Assembly (NCBI GenBank): GCA_000720845.1
Contig: JODU01000002.1
Location: 404,681 to 468,680, forward strand
DNA length: 64,000 nt
Source: Kitasatospora aureofaciens
GTDB lineage: Bacteria > Actinomycetota > Actinomycetes > Streptomycetales > Streptomycetaceae
Direction: 5' to 3'
The notes below the pieces were generated by a model that did no database searches, was not told the origin of the DNA, and worked only from the letters and a program-made list of their open reading frames with translations. Below, one piece after another: positions 7,834 to 16,439 of the stretch; position 1 is the first letter of the stretch; each line of letters starts with the position of its first letter. The translations under genes and the position numbers were made by a program.

Positions 7834-8817
7834 ATGGACGAGCGCACTTTCGGCAGGTCGGATCAGCACGCGTCGGTGGTCGGCCTCGGCACCTGGCAAC
7901 TGGGCGCCGACTGGGGAGACGTCGACGACAAGGAAGCCCTCGCGGTACTGGAGGCGGCGGCCGAGTCGGGGGTGACCTTCTTCGACACGGCCGACGTCTA
8001 CGGCGACGGCCGCAGCGAGCAGACCATCGCGACCTTCCTCGCCAGCAGGCCCGACCTGCACGTGCTGGTCGCCACCAAGATGGGCCGCCGGGTCGACCAG
8101 ATCCCGCAGAACTACGTCCTGGACAACTTCCGGGAGTGGAACGACCGCTCCCGCCGCAACCTCGGCGTCGACCGCGTCGACCTGGTGCAGCTGCACTGCC
8201 CCCCGACGGCCGTCTACTCCAGCGACGAGGTGTTCGACGCCCTGGACACCCTGGTCGAGGAGGAGCGCGTCGCCGCGTACGGCGTCAGCGTCGAGACCTG
8301 CGAGGAGGCGCTCACCGCGATCGCCCGGCCGAACGTGGCGAGCGTCCAGATCATCCTCAACCCGTTCCGTATGAAGCCCCTGCGCGAGGTCCTGCCCGCG
8401 GCCCGCGAGGCGGGCGTCGGCATCATCGCCCGGGTGCCGCTGGCGTCCGGTCTGCTGACCGGCAAGTACACCGAGGACACCGTCTTCGCCGCGAACGACC
8501 ACCGGAACTTCAACCGGCACGGCGAGGCCTTCGACCAGGGCGAGACCTTCTCCGGCGTCGACTTCGCCACCGGAGTGCAGGCCGCCGCCGAGTTCGCCGC
8601 GCTCGCCCCCGAGGGGTACACCCCGGCCCAGCTGGCGCTGCGCTGGATCGTCCAGCAGCCCGGCGTGACGACCGTGATCCCGGGCGCCCGTTCACCCGAG
8701 CAGGCGCGCGCCAACACGGACGCCGCCCGGCTGCCGGAGCTGTCCGACGCCACCCTCGCCGCGATCCGCGACCTCTACGACCGCCGTATCAAGGACCAGG
8801 TCGAGGGCCGCTGGTAG
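7834..8817 (+). CDS. Aldo/keto reductase
   Basis: A 327-residue NADPH-dependent reductase of the aldo/keto reductase TIM-barrel family. The tetrad is visible: Asp54 and Tyr56 in DTADVYGDG, Lys82 in ATKMG and His121 in VQLHCPP. The cofactor end VTTVIPGARSPEQARAN near residue 290 is typical. It lies 12 bp after the flavin monooxygenase, so the pair may oxidise and reduce related substrates. The substrate is not predictable. Confidence 0.9.
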   Translation: MDERTFGRSDQHASVVGLGTWQLGADWGDVDDKEALAVLEAAAESGVTFFDTADVYGDGRSEQTIATFLASRPDLHVLVATKMGRRVDQIPQNYVLDNFREWNDRSRRNLGVDRVDLVQLHCPPTAVYSSDEVFDALDTLVEEERVAAYGVSVETCEEALTAIARPNVASVQIILNPFRMKPLREVLPAAREAGVGIIARVPLASGLLTGKYTEDTVFAANDHRNFNRHGEAFDQGETFSGVDFATGVQAAAEFAALAPEGYTPAQLALRWIVQQPGVTTVIPGARSPEQARANTDAARLPELSDATLAAIRDLYDRRIKDQVEGRW

Positions 8818-8844
8818 GCGGCCGGCGGACGGTGCCGAGCGGCC

Positions 8845-9189
8845 TCACGGCACCAGGAGCAGCTGCCGTTCCCGCTCCTGGTCGCCCGAGGCCGCTCCGT
8901 CGTCCTGCGCGGTGAAGGCGCGGGACAGCGTCTCGCTCGCCGCCTCCACGGCCTGCGGAGTGCCCTGGACGGTGACCGTCACCGGCGCGGACAGTGTCCC
9001 GCCCGCTGCCGGGGCGGAGTCCGACCGCGGGGCGCCCGGGGAGTCGAAGGTCGCGGTACGCACCGTCGCCCCCTCGTCGGCGGGCGGGGCGTCGGGAGTC
9101 CCGAAGACGCCCTCCAGGGCGCGGACGATCGCCCGCGCGTCGTCGATGCCGCCGCCGTCGAGCGTCACGGTGAGCTGAGTGTCGGACAT
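8845..9189 (-). CDS. Small acidic hypothetical protein
   Basis: A 114-residue protein with no family I can name. A predicted beta-rich start (TQLTVTLDGG) is followed by an amphipathic helix (DDARAIVRALEGVFG), an Ala/Ser/Pro-rich middle, a second strand-helix unit (PVTVTVQGTPQAVEAASETLSRAF) and a basic-hydrophobic tail. The two strand-helix units look like a duplicated half-domain. No cysteines, signal peptide or membrane segment are seen. GAAGGCGAAGG before the ATG supports the start. It is convergent with the aldo/keto reductase and divergent from the DUF6328 gene. Confidence 0.7.
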   Translation of the reverse strand: MSDTQLTVTLDGGGIDDARAIVRALEGVFGTPDAPPADEGATVRTATFDSPGAPRSDSAPAAGGTLSAPVTVTVQGTPQAVEAASETLSRAFTAQDDGAASGDQERERQLLLVP

Positions 9190-9342
9190 CCTTCGCCTTC
9201 CTTGCCGCGCGTCGGTCGGTCCCGGCCCGTGTAACCGCCTCCCGGTCACCCAAACCGGCGGCCGCCGCCCCGGCCCGGCGCCTGAGTACGGGGATCCCGG
9301 GAACAGGGAAGAGGACGCAGCGACGGCCATCGGGAGGACGAT

Positions 9343-9846
9343 GTGAGGGACTCGGAAGCCGCTGAGGGCTCGGGCCGGCGCAGGGGCCGCAACGAGACCG
9401 AGGAGGAGCGGGCGGACCGGATGTGGACGGAGCTGATCCAGGAGGTCCGCGTCGCGCAGATGGGCGTGCAGATCCTGTTCGGCTTCCTGCTCACGGTCGT
9501 GTTCCAGCCGAAGTACGAGAACCTCTCGGACACCGACCAGACGATCTACCTGATCACGGTGGTTCTCGGCGCCGTGACGACCGGCGCCCTGATCGGCCCG
9601 GTGTCCCTGCACCGCCTCGTCTCCGGACGGCGGGTGAAGCCCCAGGCGGTGCGGTGGGCGTCCCGGCTGACCGTGCTCGGGCTGGTGCTGCTGCTCGCCA
9701 CGACGGCCTGCTCACTGCTGCTGATCCTGCGCGTCGCGACCCACGACGGCTTCGTGCCCTACCTCGTCACCGGCGTGGTGCTCTGGTACCTGCTGTGCTG
9801 GTTCGGGATCCCGCTGTGGACCCGGCACCGCCACACGGCCCGCTGA
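9343..9846 (+). CDS. DUF6328-like four-helix membrane protein
   Basis: A 167-residue protein with a charged cytoplasmic N-terminus (residues 1-40, rich in Arg and Glu) and four hydrophobic segments near 43-60, 70-92, 108-132 and 138-158. The block VRVAQMGVQILFGFLL and the following FQPKYENLSDTDQTIYL are characteristic of this uncharacterised actinobacterial family. The GTG start has GGGAGG seven bases upstream. No enzymatic motif is visible, and a function cannot be stated. Confidence 0.8.
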   Translation: MRDSEAAEGSGRRRGRNETEEERADRMWTELIQEVRVAQMGVQILFGFLLTVVFQPKYENLSDTDQTIYLITVVLGAVTTGALIGPVSLHRLVSGRRVKPQAVRWASRLTVLGLVLLLATTACSLLLILRVATHDGFVPYLVTGVVLWYLLCWFGIPLWTRHRHTAR

Positions 9847-9891
9847 GGTCCCGCGGCCCGCGGTCCCCCGGCCCTCGGCGGTGAGCCCTCG

Positions 9892-9925
9892 CCGTCACCC
9901 CTCCGCCGTCACCCCTCCGCCGTCA
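9892..9925. repeat. 14-bp tandem repeat at the ssgC stop codon
   Basis: The unit CCGTCACCCCTCCG occurs twice (9892-9905 and 9906-9919) and is followed by a partial third CCGTCA. On the minus strand the repeat spans the last codons and TGA of the SsgA-like gene and then repeats just past it. It is consistent with slipped-strand duplication. Confidence 0.7.
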
Positions 9926-10337
9926 GCTCGGCGAGGAAGTCGTCGACGCTTACCCGTTCCCGCCCCGGCCGGACCACCGCGTACGTCTCGCGCAGGAACG
10001 CCTCGACGGCCGTGGCCCACACGAACACCACGGCACGGTGGCGGCCCCCGTCGCCCCGGTCGTCGCCCAGCAGCTCGATGCGCAGCTCGTCCCACATGCC
10101 CCGGGACTCCGGCCGCAGCCGCACGTCGCCCACGCCCACCGCCCGGGTGAGCCCCTCGGCGACCATCTCTCGGTCCAGCGCCCAGCGGGCGAGCACCCGG
10201 CCGTCGTGGCTGAAGACCATGGTGAGGGCGAACGGGTCCGCCGCCTCGTACCCGAGGTGGGCGAGCACGGGGAACCGTTCGGCGGTGTCGCCCGCCTGGA
10301 GCTGCACGACCACGGTCTTGTGCACGGCGGTGTTCAC
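9909..10337 (-). CDS. ssgC: SsgA-like sporulation/cell-division regulator (SsgC-like)
   Basis: A 142-residue SsgA-like protein. This actinomycete-only family controls septum placement and spore-wall remodelling (SsgB recruits FtsZ). Family signatures are seen across the length: the VLAHLGYEAADPFALTMVF strand pair, the WALDREMVAEGL segment and the helical tail VEAFLRETYAVV. The GTG at 10337 is supported by GGAGG. The symbol is inferred from recalled gene order (ssgC, SCO7289, lies here in S. coelicolor) and needs a tree with the other SsgA-like proteins. Confidence 0.85.
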   Translation of the reverse strand: MNTAVHKTVVVQLQAGDTAERFPVLAHLGYEAADPFALTMVFSHDGRVLARWALDREMVAEGLTRAVGVGDVRLRPESRGMWDELRIELLGDDRGDGGRHRAVVFVWATAVEAFLRETYAVVRPGRERVSVDDFLAELTAEG

Positions 10338-10431
10338 GGGGACCTCCAGGAGGACGGACGTAGAGCCCCCTAGTACCCCGAACACCGGCGAGATGCTCAG
10401 CCGTCCGGGTGATTCGCCGGCCCCGGGGGTT

Positions 10432-11409
10432 TCAGTCGCGGCCGAACTCCTCACGCAGCGCGGGCAGCAGGGTCTTCTCCGACCAGTCCAGGAAGGCCGG
10501 CTGCGACTCCCCGCCGATCTGCACCAGGGCGATCTCGGTGAACCCGGCCTCCACGTACGGGCGCACGGCCGCCACGAAGGCGTCCGGGTCGTCACCGCAG
10601 GGAATGGACTCGGCGACGTCGTCGGGCGTCACGAACTGGGTGGCCGCGTCGAAGGAGTCCGGGTGCGGCAGTTCGGAGTTGACCTTCCAGCCGCTGCCGA
10701 ACCAGCGGAACTGCGCGTGGGCCCGCTTGATCGCCGTGTCGCGGTCGGGGTCGTAGGAAACGGGCAGTTGGCCCACGCGCGGCTTGCCCGTTCCGCCGTG
10801 CCGGTCGAAGGACTCCAGCAGCCCCGCCTTCGGCTCGGTGGCGATCACCAGGTCGGCGAACTCGCCCGCCAGCTTGCAGGAACGCTCGCCGGAGACGGCG
10901 ATGCCGATGAGGGGAGCGCTCTGCGGCAGGTCCCACAGCTTGGCCGACTCCACGTCGAAGTGCGTGCCGCGGTGGTTGACGTGGCCGCCCGCGAAGAGCC
11001 CCCGGATGATCTCCACGGCCTCCTGGAGCATCTCGTGCCGTACGTCGACGGACGGCCAGCCGCCGCCGACCACGTGCTCGTTGAGGTTCTCGCCCGAGCC
11101 GAGACCCAGCCGGAACCGCCCCTCGGACAGCAGCTGCAGCGTCGCCGCCTTCTGCGCCACCACCGCCGGGTGGTACCGGAACGTCGGACACGTCACGTAC
11201 GTCATCAGCGGGATGCGGGAGGTTGCCTGCGCCGCGGCCCCCAGCACGCTCCAGGCGTAGGGCGAGTGGCCCTGCGTGCGCAGCCAGGGGAAGTAGTGGT
11301 CCGAGGTCACCGAGAAGTCGAACCCCACCTCCTCGGCCCGCACCAGATGGCCGACGAGTTCACGCGGGCCTGCCTGCTCCGTCATCATCGTGTATCCGAT
11401 GTGTGCCAT
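10432..11409 (-). CDS. LLM-class F420-dependent oxidoreductase
   Basis: A 325-residue luciferase-like TIM-barrel enzyme, most like the F420-dependent glucose-6-phosphate dehydrogenase (Fgd)-related subfamily. Diagnostic stretches are FDFSVTSDHYFPW near residue 30, LMTYVTCPTFRYHPAVVAQ near 70, GLGSGENLNEHVVG near 105 and the F420-phosphate region ISGERS-type IAVSGERSCKLAG near 178. It would transfer hydride to or from deazaflavin F420 in the cytoplasm; the substrate is unknown. It is followed after 57 bp of gap by nothing obviously related, and it lies downstream of the pseudokinase gene on the same strand. Confidence 0.88.
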   Translation of the reverse strand: MAHIGYTMMTEQAGPRELVGHLVRAEEVGFDFSVTSDHYFPWLRTQGHSPYAWSVLGAAAQATSRIPLMTYVTCPTFRYHPAVVAQKAATLQLLSEGRFRLGLGSGENLNEHVVGGGWPSVDVRHEMLQEAVEIIRGLFAGGHVNHRGTHFDVESAKLWDLPQSAPLIGIAVSGERSCKLAGEFADLVIATEPKAGLLESFDRHGGTGKPRVGQLPVSYDPDRDTAIKRAHAQFRWFGSGWKVNSELPHPDSFDAATQFVTPDDVAESIPCGDDPDAFVAAVRPYVEAGFTEIALVQIGGESQPAFLDWSEKTLLPALREEFGRD

Positions 11410-11466
11410 GGCGGCCGAGTCCCCGCTCGGCCGGAGGGAAAACAGGTGGAAACGGGGCGGAAGGGG

Positions 11467-13104
11467 TCAGGGCCCGTCCTCTTGGAAGGTTCCGAGGAAG
11501 GCGGCGAGCGCCCGCTCGTTCGCGGTGTCGTCCCAGTCGCCGGCCGGAGTCGTCCAGCGCAGCGAGAAGCTGCGTCCGCCGCCGAGCAGGAAGCCGCGGC
11601 CGAAGGTGCGGACCCGGGTGCCGCCGTCCCCGGCCAGCCACTCCATGTCGGCCGCCGCACGCCCCCGGTAGGTGGTGGCGCGGATCTCGCCGATCCGGCG
11701 GTAGCCGTCCGAGCGGGCGAGGCCCGGCTCGACGTCGTCGCGCCAGACGGCCACCGGGTCCGGGCCCGCGCTCCTGCTGTAGGTGATGGCGAGGGTGCGC
11801 GGGTCGCCGGACGCGCCGAAGACCACCCGGTACGCGCCACCCGCCACCCGCGCGGTGTCCAGTCGCCGCCAGTTGCCGGGAAGGACGACGGAGAAGCCTT
11901 CCGGCGCGTCGTAGCGGCGGAACCCGGCCGGGGTGGGGGCACCCGGCTGCGACGGGGTGGCACTCGGGCCCGGCCCGCCTGCTGGGGAGGAGGGCGAGGC
12001 GGAGGAGGAGGGCGACCGCCCCGGGGCGGAGGAGGCGGGGCCGGGGCCGGTGGGAGGGTCGGCGGGCGCCGAGGGGCGCGGCCGGGCGCCCGTGGCGGCC
12101 CCCTCGCCCGTGCCGGGGAGTCCGTCGGTGACCGCGAGGACCGAGAGGACGGCGGCCGTGACCGTCACGAGCGCCAGGGCCGTCCCGGCGGCCACGGTCC
12201 GCCGCGACCGGCCGCGGCCCGCCTGCCGTGCGGCGGCACAGACGCCGCGCAGCCCCGGCCGCGTGGTCACCTCGGCCATGGCGGTGCCGGGTTCCTCCGT
12301 CAGCGCCCGGACGAGGGCCGCGCGCACCACCGGGCGGGTCAGCCGCTCCCGGGAGTTCTTGCGCAGCAGCCCCTGCACGGCCCGGGCGAGCGGACCGGCG
12401 CGCACCGGCGTGCGCAGCGGCAGCCGGTCCACCCCCTTCAGCGTGGCCTCGGGCCGGCCCCGGTCACGGAACGGCGGCCGGCCCTCGACCATCGTGTAGA
12501 GGATCGCGCCCAGCGTCCACAGGTCGGCCGCGGGCCCGATCCGCTCGTCGCGGGCCTGTTCGGGAGAGGCGTACGCGGGCGCGGTCAGCCGTGGGGCGAG
12601 GGTGGCGCCGGCCAGCCCGAAGCCGGTGACGACGACGGAGCCCTCCTCGCGCACGAACACCTGTCCCGGGCTCAGCTCGCCGTGCGTCACGCCGTGGGTG
12701 TGGGCCGCCTCCAGCACCGCCAGCAGCTCCAGGCCGACGCGGGCCGTCCGGGCGTAGCTGAACGCGCCCCGGCGGTCGAGGAGGTCACCGAGCGGGACAC
12801 CGGCGACCCATTCGGTCACCGTCCACAGCACGCCGTCCGCGACCACCGCGTCCAGCACCACGGCGACCCGCCCGGGGCACAGCGACGCCATGGTCTCGCC
12901 GGTGCGGATCACCCGGCCCGGGGCCCGGCGGGCGGCCTCACCGGCCCGGTCCTGCGGCAGCGCGATCCGCGTGACCAGGCACGGCCGGCCCGTCGTGGCG
13001 TCCTCCCCGGACCAGCAGACCCGGTTCGTCTCGCGCTGGACGACCTCGAACAGGCGGTAGCGTCCGGCGACCAGCTCGTGTGTGGAGACGTGCGCCCTGC
13101 CCAT
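11467..13104 (-). CDS. Membrane-anchored Ser/Thr kinase-like protein, probable pseudokinase
   Basis: A 545-residue protein. Residues 14-270 have the bacterial Hanks-type kinase fold, a transmembrane helix follows at about 292-314, then a Pro/Ser/Gly-rich linker and an extracytoplasmic domain of about 150 residues. Core motifs are degraded: the catalytic loop reads HGELSPGQVFV (141-151) where HRDxKPxN is expected, DFG is GFG (161-163), and the beta-3 lysine position is Arg46. The activation-segment end AYASPEQA is kept. It probably binds a ligand or scaffolds rather than phosphorylates. The ATG at 13104 has GAGGG at good spacing; 13110 is too close to it. Confidence 0.85.
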   Translation of the reverse strand: MGRAHVSTHELVAGRYRLFEVVQRETNRVCWSGEDATTGRPCLVTRIALPQDRAGEAARRAPGRVIRTGETMASLCPGRVAVVLDAVVADGVLWTVTEWVAGVPLGDLLDRRGAFSYARTARVGLELLAVLEAAHTHGVTHGELSPGQVFVREEGSVVVTGFGLAGATLAPRLTAPAYASPEQARDERIGPAADLWTLGAILYTMVEGRPPFRDRGRPEATLKGVDRLPLRTPVRAGPLARAVQGLLRKNSRERLTRPVVRAALVRALTEEPGTAMAEVTTRPGLRGVCAAARQAGRGRSRRTVAAGTALALVTVTAAVLSVLAVTDGLPGTGEGAATGARPRPSAPADPPTGPGPASSAPGRSPSSSASPSSPAGGPGPSATPSQPGAPTPAGFRRYDAPEGFSVVLPGNWRRLDTARVAGGAYRVVFGASGDPRTLAITYSRSAGPDPVAVWRDDVEPGLARSDGYRRIGEIRATTYRGRAAADMEWLAGDGGTRVRTFGRGFLLGGGRSFSLRWTTPAGDWDDTANERALAAFLGTFQEDGP

Positions 13105-13221
13105 GGCCATCCCTCGCTCGCACCGTCGGCTCTCTGCTCGACCAGAGGTACGTCGAGGGGGCGGGGGAGCGTTCAGCGAACGCGCCCGGCCGCCCCGTTT
13201 CTGACCCTTCTTCAAAAGAGC

Positions 13222-13240
13222 GGCGCGCCGGGTCCGCGCC
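13222..13240 (-). terminator. Possible terminator of the dehydratase gene
   Basis: On the minus strand, GGCGCG and CGCGCC arms flank a seven-base loop about 10 bp after the dehydratase stop. They are followed by GCTCTTTTG. The stem is short and the T-run brief, so confidence is modest. Confidence 0.4.
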
Positions 13241-13250
13241 CCGTTTGGCC

Positions 13251-14210
13251 TCAGCGCAGTCCGAAGCGGTCCGCCCACACCGCCATGTCGGCCACCGTGG
13301 CATTGCCCCCGCACACCACGAGCCCGATCCGGGCGTCGTCGCCCACCCGCTCCACCACCCGCCGGGCCGCCGGAAGCAGACAGCCGGCGGCGGGCTCGGT
13401 CCATACCTTGGCGTGCTCGGCGAGCGCCAGCGAACCCCGCACCGCCTCCCGGTCCGGCACCACGAGCACCTCGGTGACCAGCTCCGACACATGGTCGTAG
13501 GTCACCTGGGAGACGGCCGGCGCACTGAGCGTGGTGACGACCGAGGACAGGGGCACCGCGAGCGGCCCGCCCGCCGCGAGCGCCCGGGACATGGCCTCGG
13601 CCCCCTCGGTCTCCACGCCCCAGATCCGCACCCCGGGCCGCAGCGCCCGCAGCGCCGCCGCCACGCCCGCGATCAGCCCGCCGCCCCCGATGCTCACCAG
13701 CACGTCGGTGAGGTCGGCACAGTCCTCGGCGAACTCCAGCCCCACGGTGCCCTGGCCCGCGATCACCACCGGGTCGTCGAAGGGGTGGACCAGGGTCAGC
13801 CCCTCCTCACGGAGCCGGCCGACGAGGGCGAAGGCGCTGTCCATCCCGTCGGTGAGCCGCACCACCGCGCCCGCCTCCTCCGCGATCTCCACGGAACGGG
13901 CCGGTGCCGTGCGCGGCATGACCACCGTGGCCTTCACGTCGAGGGCGGCGGCCATCACCGCCACCGCGATGCCGTGGTTGCCGCCGCTGACCGCGACGAC
14001 ACCGGCGGCCCGCTCGGCCTCGGTCAGCGACAGCAGTTTCGCCGTGGCGCCGCGCGCCTTGAACGATCCGGTGCGCTGGAGCAGTTCCAGCTTCGCGGTG
14101 ACCGGGACGCCGAGCAGCGCGGACAGCCCCGGGCTGGGCACGGTCGGGGTGCGTACGACATGTCCGGCGATCCGCTCGGCCGCGGCTTCGATCTCCGTGA
14201 TCCCGATCAA
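13251..14210 (-). CDS. PLP-dependent threonine/serine dehydratase family protein
   Basis: A 319-residue fold type II PLP enzyme. The Schiff-base lysine is Lys51 in QRTGSFKARGA, the substrate loop is SGGNHG (75-80), and the phosphate cup is the glycine tetrad GGGG near 175-178. Its length, with no C-terminal ACT domain, fits the catabolic or biosynthetic-like single-domain dehydratases (serine/threonine dehydratase or threo-3-hydroxyaspartate dehydratase). The reaction would be deamination of a hydroxy amino acid to a 2-oxo acid. The start codon is TTG at 14210, supported by GGAAGGAAG upstream; no ATG or GTG fits better. Confidence 0.88.
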   Translation of the reverse strand: MIGITEIEAAAERIAGHVVRTPTVPSPGLSALLGVPVTAKLELLQRTGSFKARGATAKLLSLTEAERAAGVVAVSGGNHGIAVAVMAAALDVKATVVMPRTAPARSVEIAEEAGAVVRLTDGMDSAFALVGRLREEGLTLVHPFDDPVVIAGQGTVGLEFAEDCADLTDVLVSIGGGGLIAGVAAALRALRPGVRIWGVETEGAEAMSRALAAGGPLAVPLSSVVTTLSAPAVSQVTYDHVSELVTEVLVVPDREAVRGSLALAEHAKVWTEPAAGCLLPAARRVVERVGDDARIGLVVCGGNATVADMAVWADRFGLR

Positions 14211-14310
14211 GGCAGTCTTCCTTCCGGCGCGGGCGGTGATCCGCGCCCCTTCGCACCCTTTCGCGCGACGCCCCCAAGGTCAACACGGATCCCGGGGGAG
14301 GAAGGCGGGC

Positions 14311-14988
14311 TCAGTGCTGCTGCGTCTTCTGCGGCGTCGCCTCACTCGGCCGTACGACGACGAAGCCCTCGCCCTGGAGCACCAGTTGGACGGCCTCGCC
14401 CGAACCGCCGCGCAGCATCGAGCCGATCGACTGCGAACGGTGCAGGGAGGTCGAGAGCCCCGCGGACCAGCCGACGACCGCGTCCGTGTCGACGTAGACC
14501 GGGTACTGGTGCGAGACCGGGATGACCAGCGGATTGCCCTCGCACACCAGGCCCAGCCTGCCGTGCCCGGTGAAGACACTGTTGAACAGTCCGCCCCCGG
14601 CGATGCCCGAGCCCTTGACGGTGGCGATGCGGTAGGACAACGACGCGTCGAAGCACAGGACGTTGCGGCCGTTGACGGTGAACTCGTCACCCGGCTCCAC
14701 CTCGACGACGAAGCAGTTCTGGGCCTCGTGCGCGAACCAGGCCTCGCCCTGTCCGCGCACCGCCATCAGCGGCAGTCCCTCCCCGGTGACCGCCCGCTTG
14801 AGCATGCCGCCCACGCCCTGGCCCTTGCGCTCGAACTGGAGACTGCCCCGGTAGGCGATCATCGCGCCCTGCCGGGCGAGCATCTCGCCGTTCACCGCGT
14901 AACGGATGCACTTGGAGTTCTCGACGGTCATGCCCGGCGCGGTGGCGGGCTGCACCATGTGCTCGCTGGAAAAGAGGTCACCCTTCAT
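14311..14988 (-). CDS. AIM24 family protein
   Basis: A 225-residue beta-rich protein of the AIM24/TIGR00266 family, related to TRAP/TNF-like jelly-roll trimers. Typical features are the many short strands, the glycine doublets GSGIAGGGLFNSVFTG near 135-150 and GEGFVVV near the end. Bacterial members often neighbour TerD-domain genes and are linked loosely to stress responses, without a defined activity. A TerD-CAP fusion gene lies just 58 bp upstream on the same strand. The ATG at 14988 follows AGGA at nine bases. Confidence 0.85.
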   Translation of the reverse strand: MKGDLFSSEHMVQPATAPGMTVENSKCIRYAVNGEMLARQGAMIAYRGSLQFERKGQGVGGMLKRAVTGEGLPLMAVRGQGEAWFAHEAQNCFVVEVEPGDEFTVNGRNVLCFDASLSYRIATVKGSGIAGGGLFNSVFTGHGRLGLVCEGNPLVIPVSHQYPVYVDTDAVVGWSAGLSTSLHRSQSIGSMLRGGSGEAVQLVLQGEGFVVVRPSEATPQKTQQH

Positions 14989-15046
14989 GACGGCATCCTG
15001 TCCCGGAGCGTCCCGTTCCGCCAAGATCGGGTGCCGGTGGACGGGT

Positions 15047-16354
15047 TCAGCCGCCGAAGAGCTGGGTCCAGTACGTGCCCGCCCGGCCGCCGGCGGCCAG
15101 GCCGACACCGATGTGGGTGAAGTCGGCCTTGAGGATGTTGGCCCGGTGCCCCGGGCTGTTCATCCAGCCCTCGACCACGTCGGCGGGGGAGCGCTGGCCG
15201 CAGGCGATGTTCTCGCCGACCGTGCGCCGGGCGGCGCCCGCGGCGGCGGCCCGGTCCCACGGCTTGCCGCCGTCCGGATCGGTGTGGGAGTAGAAGTCGC
15301 GGGCCGCCATGTCCGCGCTGTGCGCCTGCGCCGCGGCGGTCAGCCGGGCGTCGACGGCCAGGGCGGGCAGCCCCGCCGCGGCCCGCTCCCGGTTGGTGAG
15401 ACCGACGACCTCCGCCGTCGTGCGGGCCAGGCCCTCCGGAGTGAGCGGCAGGGCCCACAGCGCCGTCCAGTACGTGTCGCCCGACGGCCCGCCGGTGACG
15501 TGCGCCCATCCGGCGTGTGTGAAGCGGGCGTCGTGCAGCGTGCGCCGGGTGCGCTCGGTGCGCAGACAGTACGCGACGAACTCGGCGGGCGTGCGGGGGC
15601 CCGAGACCAGGTGCTCGCCGACGGTGAGACAGGCGAATCCGGCCGCGACGACGCGCTGGTGGACCGAGACGCCGTCCCGCGTCTCGACGCTCAGGGTGCC
15701 CGCGGCGGCCATGGCGGCGGCGTGCGCCCGGGCCGCGTCGAGCAGGCGGGAGTCGGCCCGCACGGCGGGTGAACCGGCCGCGGCACGGGCGGAGTTGACC
15801 AGGTGCAGGAAGTCGTCGGACGCGGCCCCGGGTGGGGAAGGCTCCGGTGCGGCGGCGGCGGCCGGCGGCGACGCCTCGTCGGTCACCTCCACGCCGAAGT
15901 CCCGGGCGAGTCCGGCGAGTCCGTCCGCGTAGCCCTGCCCCAGGGCGCGTATCTTCCAGGCCCCGCCGCGCCGGTAGAACTCCACGAGCAGCAGCACGCT
16001 CTCCGGTCCGGCGGGCGCGGGGGTGAACCGGGTGACGGCCCCGCCGCGGGCGTCGGTGACCCGGACGGTGGGGGAGGGGAGCGCGCTCAGGGCGGTGCCG
16101 GGGTCCGACGGGCTGACCGCCACCGTCACCCGGGTGGCACCCGGCCGCAGCCGCGCCGGATCGACGGTGAGCGTGTCGTCCCGCAGCCGCGCGCCGGGTG
16201 CCTCGGGCTGGTTGTAGAAGACGAAGTCCTCGTCGCCGCCGACCTTGCCGCCGTCGTCCGTGACGAGCGCCGACACGTCGAAGCCGCCGGGCACCCGTAC
16301 GCTCACGGGGCCGCCCGGCAGAGGGACGTTGCCCCCGGGGACCAAGTCGCTCAT
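15047..16354 (-). CDS. TerD-domain protein fused to two CAP/SCP domains
   Basis: A 435-residue fusion. Residues 1-155 form a TerD-like domain (GGDEDFVFYNQPEAP, with the acidic calcium-ligand-type DDTLTVDPARL) as in tellurite/stress-resistance proteins. Residues 185-300 form a divergent CAP domain and 315-435 a well-kept one (NRERAAAGLPAL, HSADMAARDFYSHT, NSPGHRANIL). TerD proteins are normally cytoplasmic and CAP domains are usually secreted, yet no signal peptide is present. The protein is therefore either cytoplasmic or exported by another route. It is probably co-transcribed with the AIM24 gene. Confidence 0.88.
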   Translation of the reverse strand: MSDLVPGGNVPLPGGPVSVRVPGGFDVSALVTDDGGKVGGDEDFVFYNQPEAPGARLRDDTLTVDPARLRPGATRVTVAVSPSDPGTALSALPSPTVRVTDARGGAVTRFTPAPAGPESVLLLVEFYRRGGAWKIRALGQGYADGLAGLARDFGVEVTDEASPPAAAAAPEPSPPGAASDDFLHLVNSARAAAGSPAVRADSRLLDAARAHAAAMAAAGTLSVETRDGVSVHQRVVAAGFACLTVGEHLVSGPRTPAEFVAYCLRTERTRRTLHDARFTHAGWAHVTGGPSGDTYWTALWALPLTPEGLARTTAEVVGLTNRERAAAGLPALAVDARLTAAAQAHSADMAARDFYSHTDPDGGKPWDRAAAAGAARRTVGENIACGQRSPADVVEGWMNSPGHRANILKADFTHIGVGLAAGGRAGTYWTQLFGG

Positions 16355-16439
16355 CGTGCCGTCCTGTGTCGTGGTGCGCGCTCCGGGTACCGGTGCCGGG
16401 TCAACGTCCGCCCGGGGGCGTGGGTTCCCGGGGCCCGGC

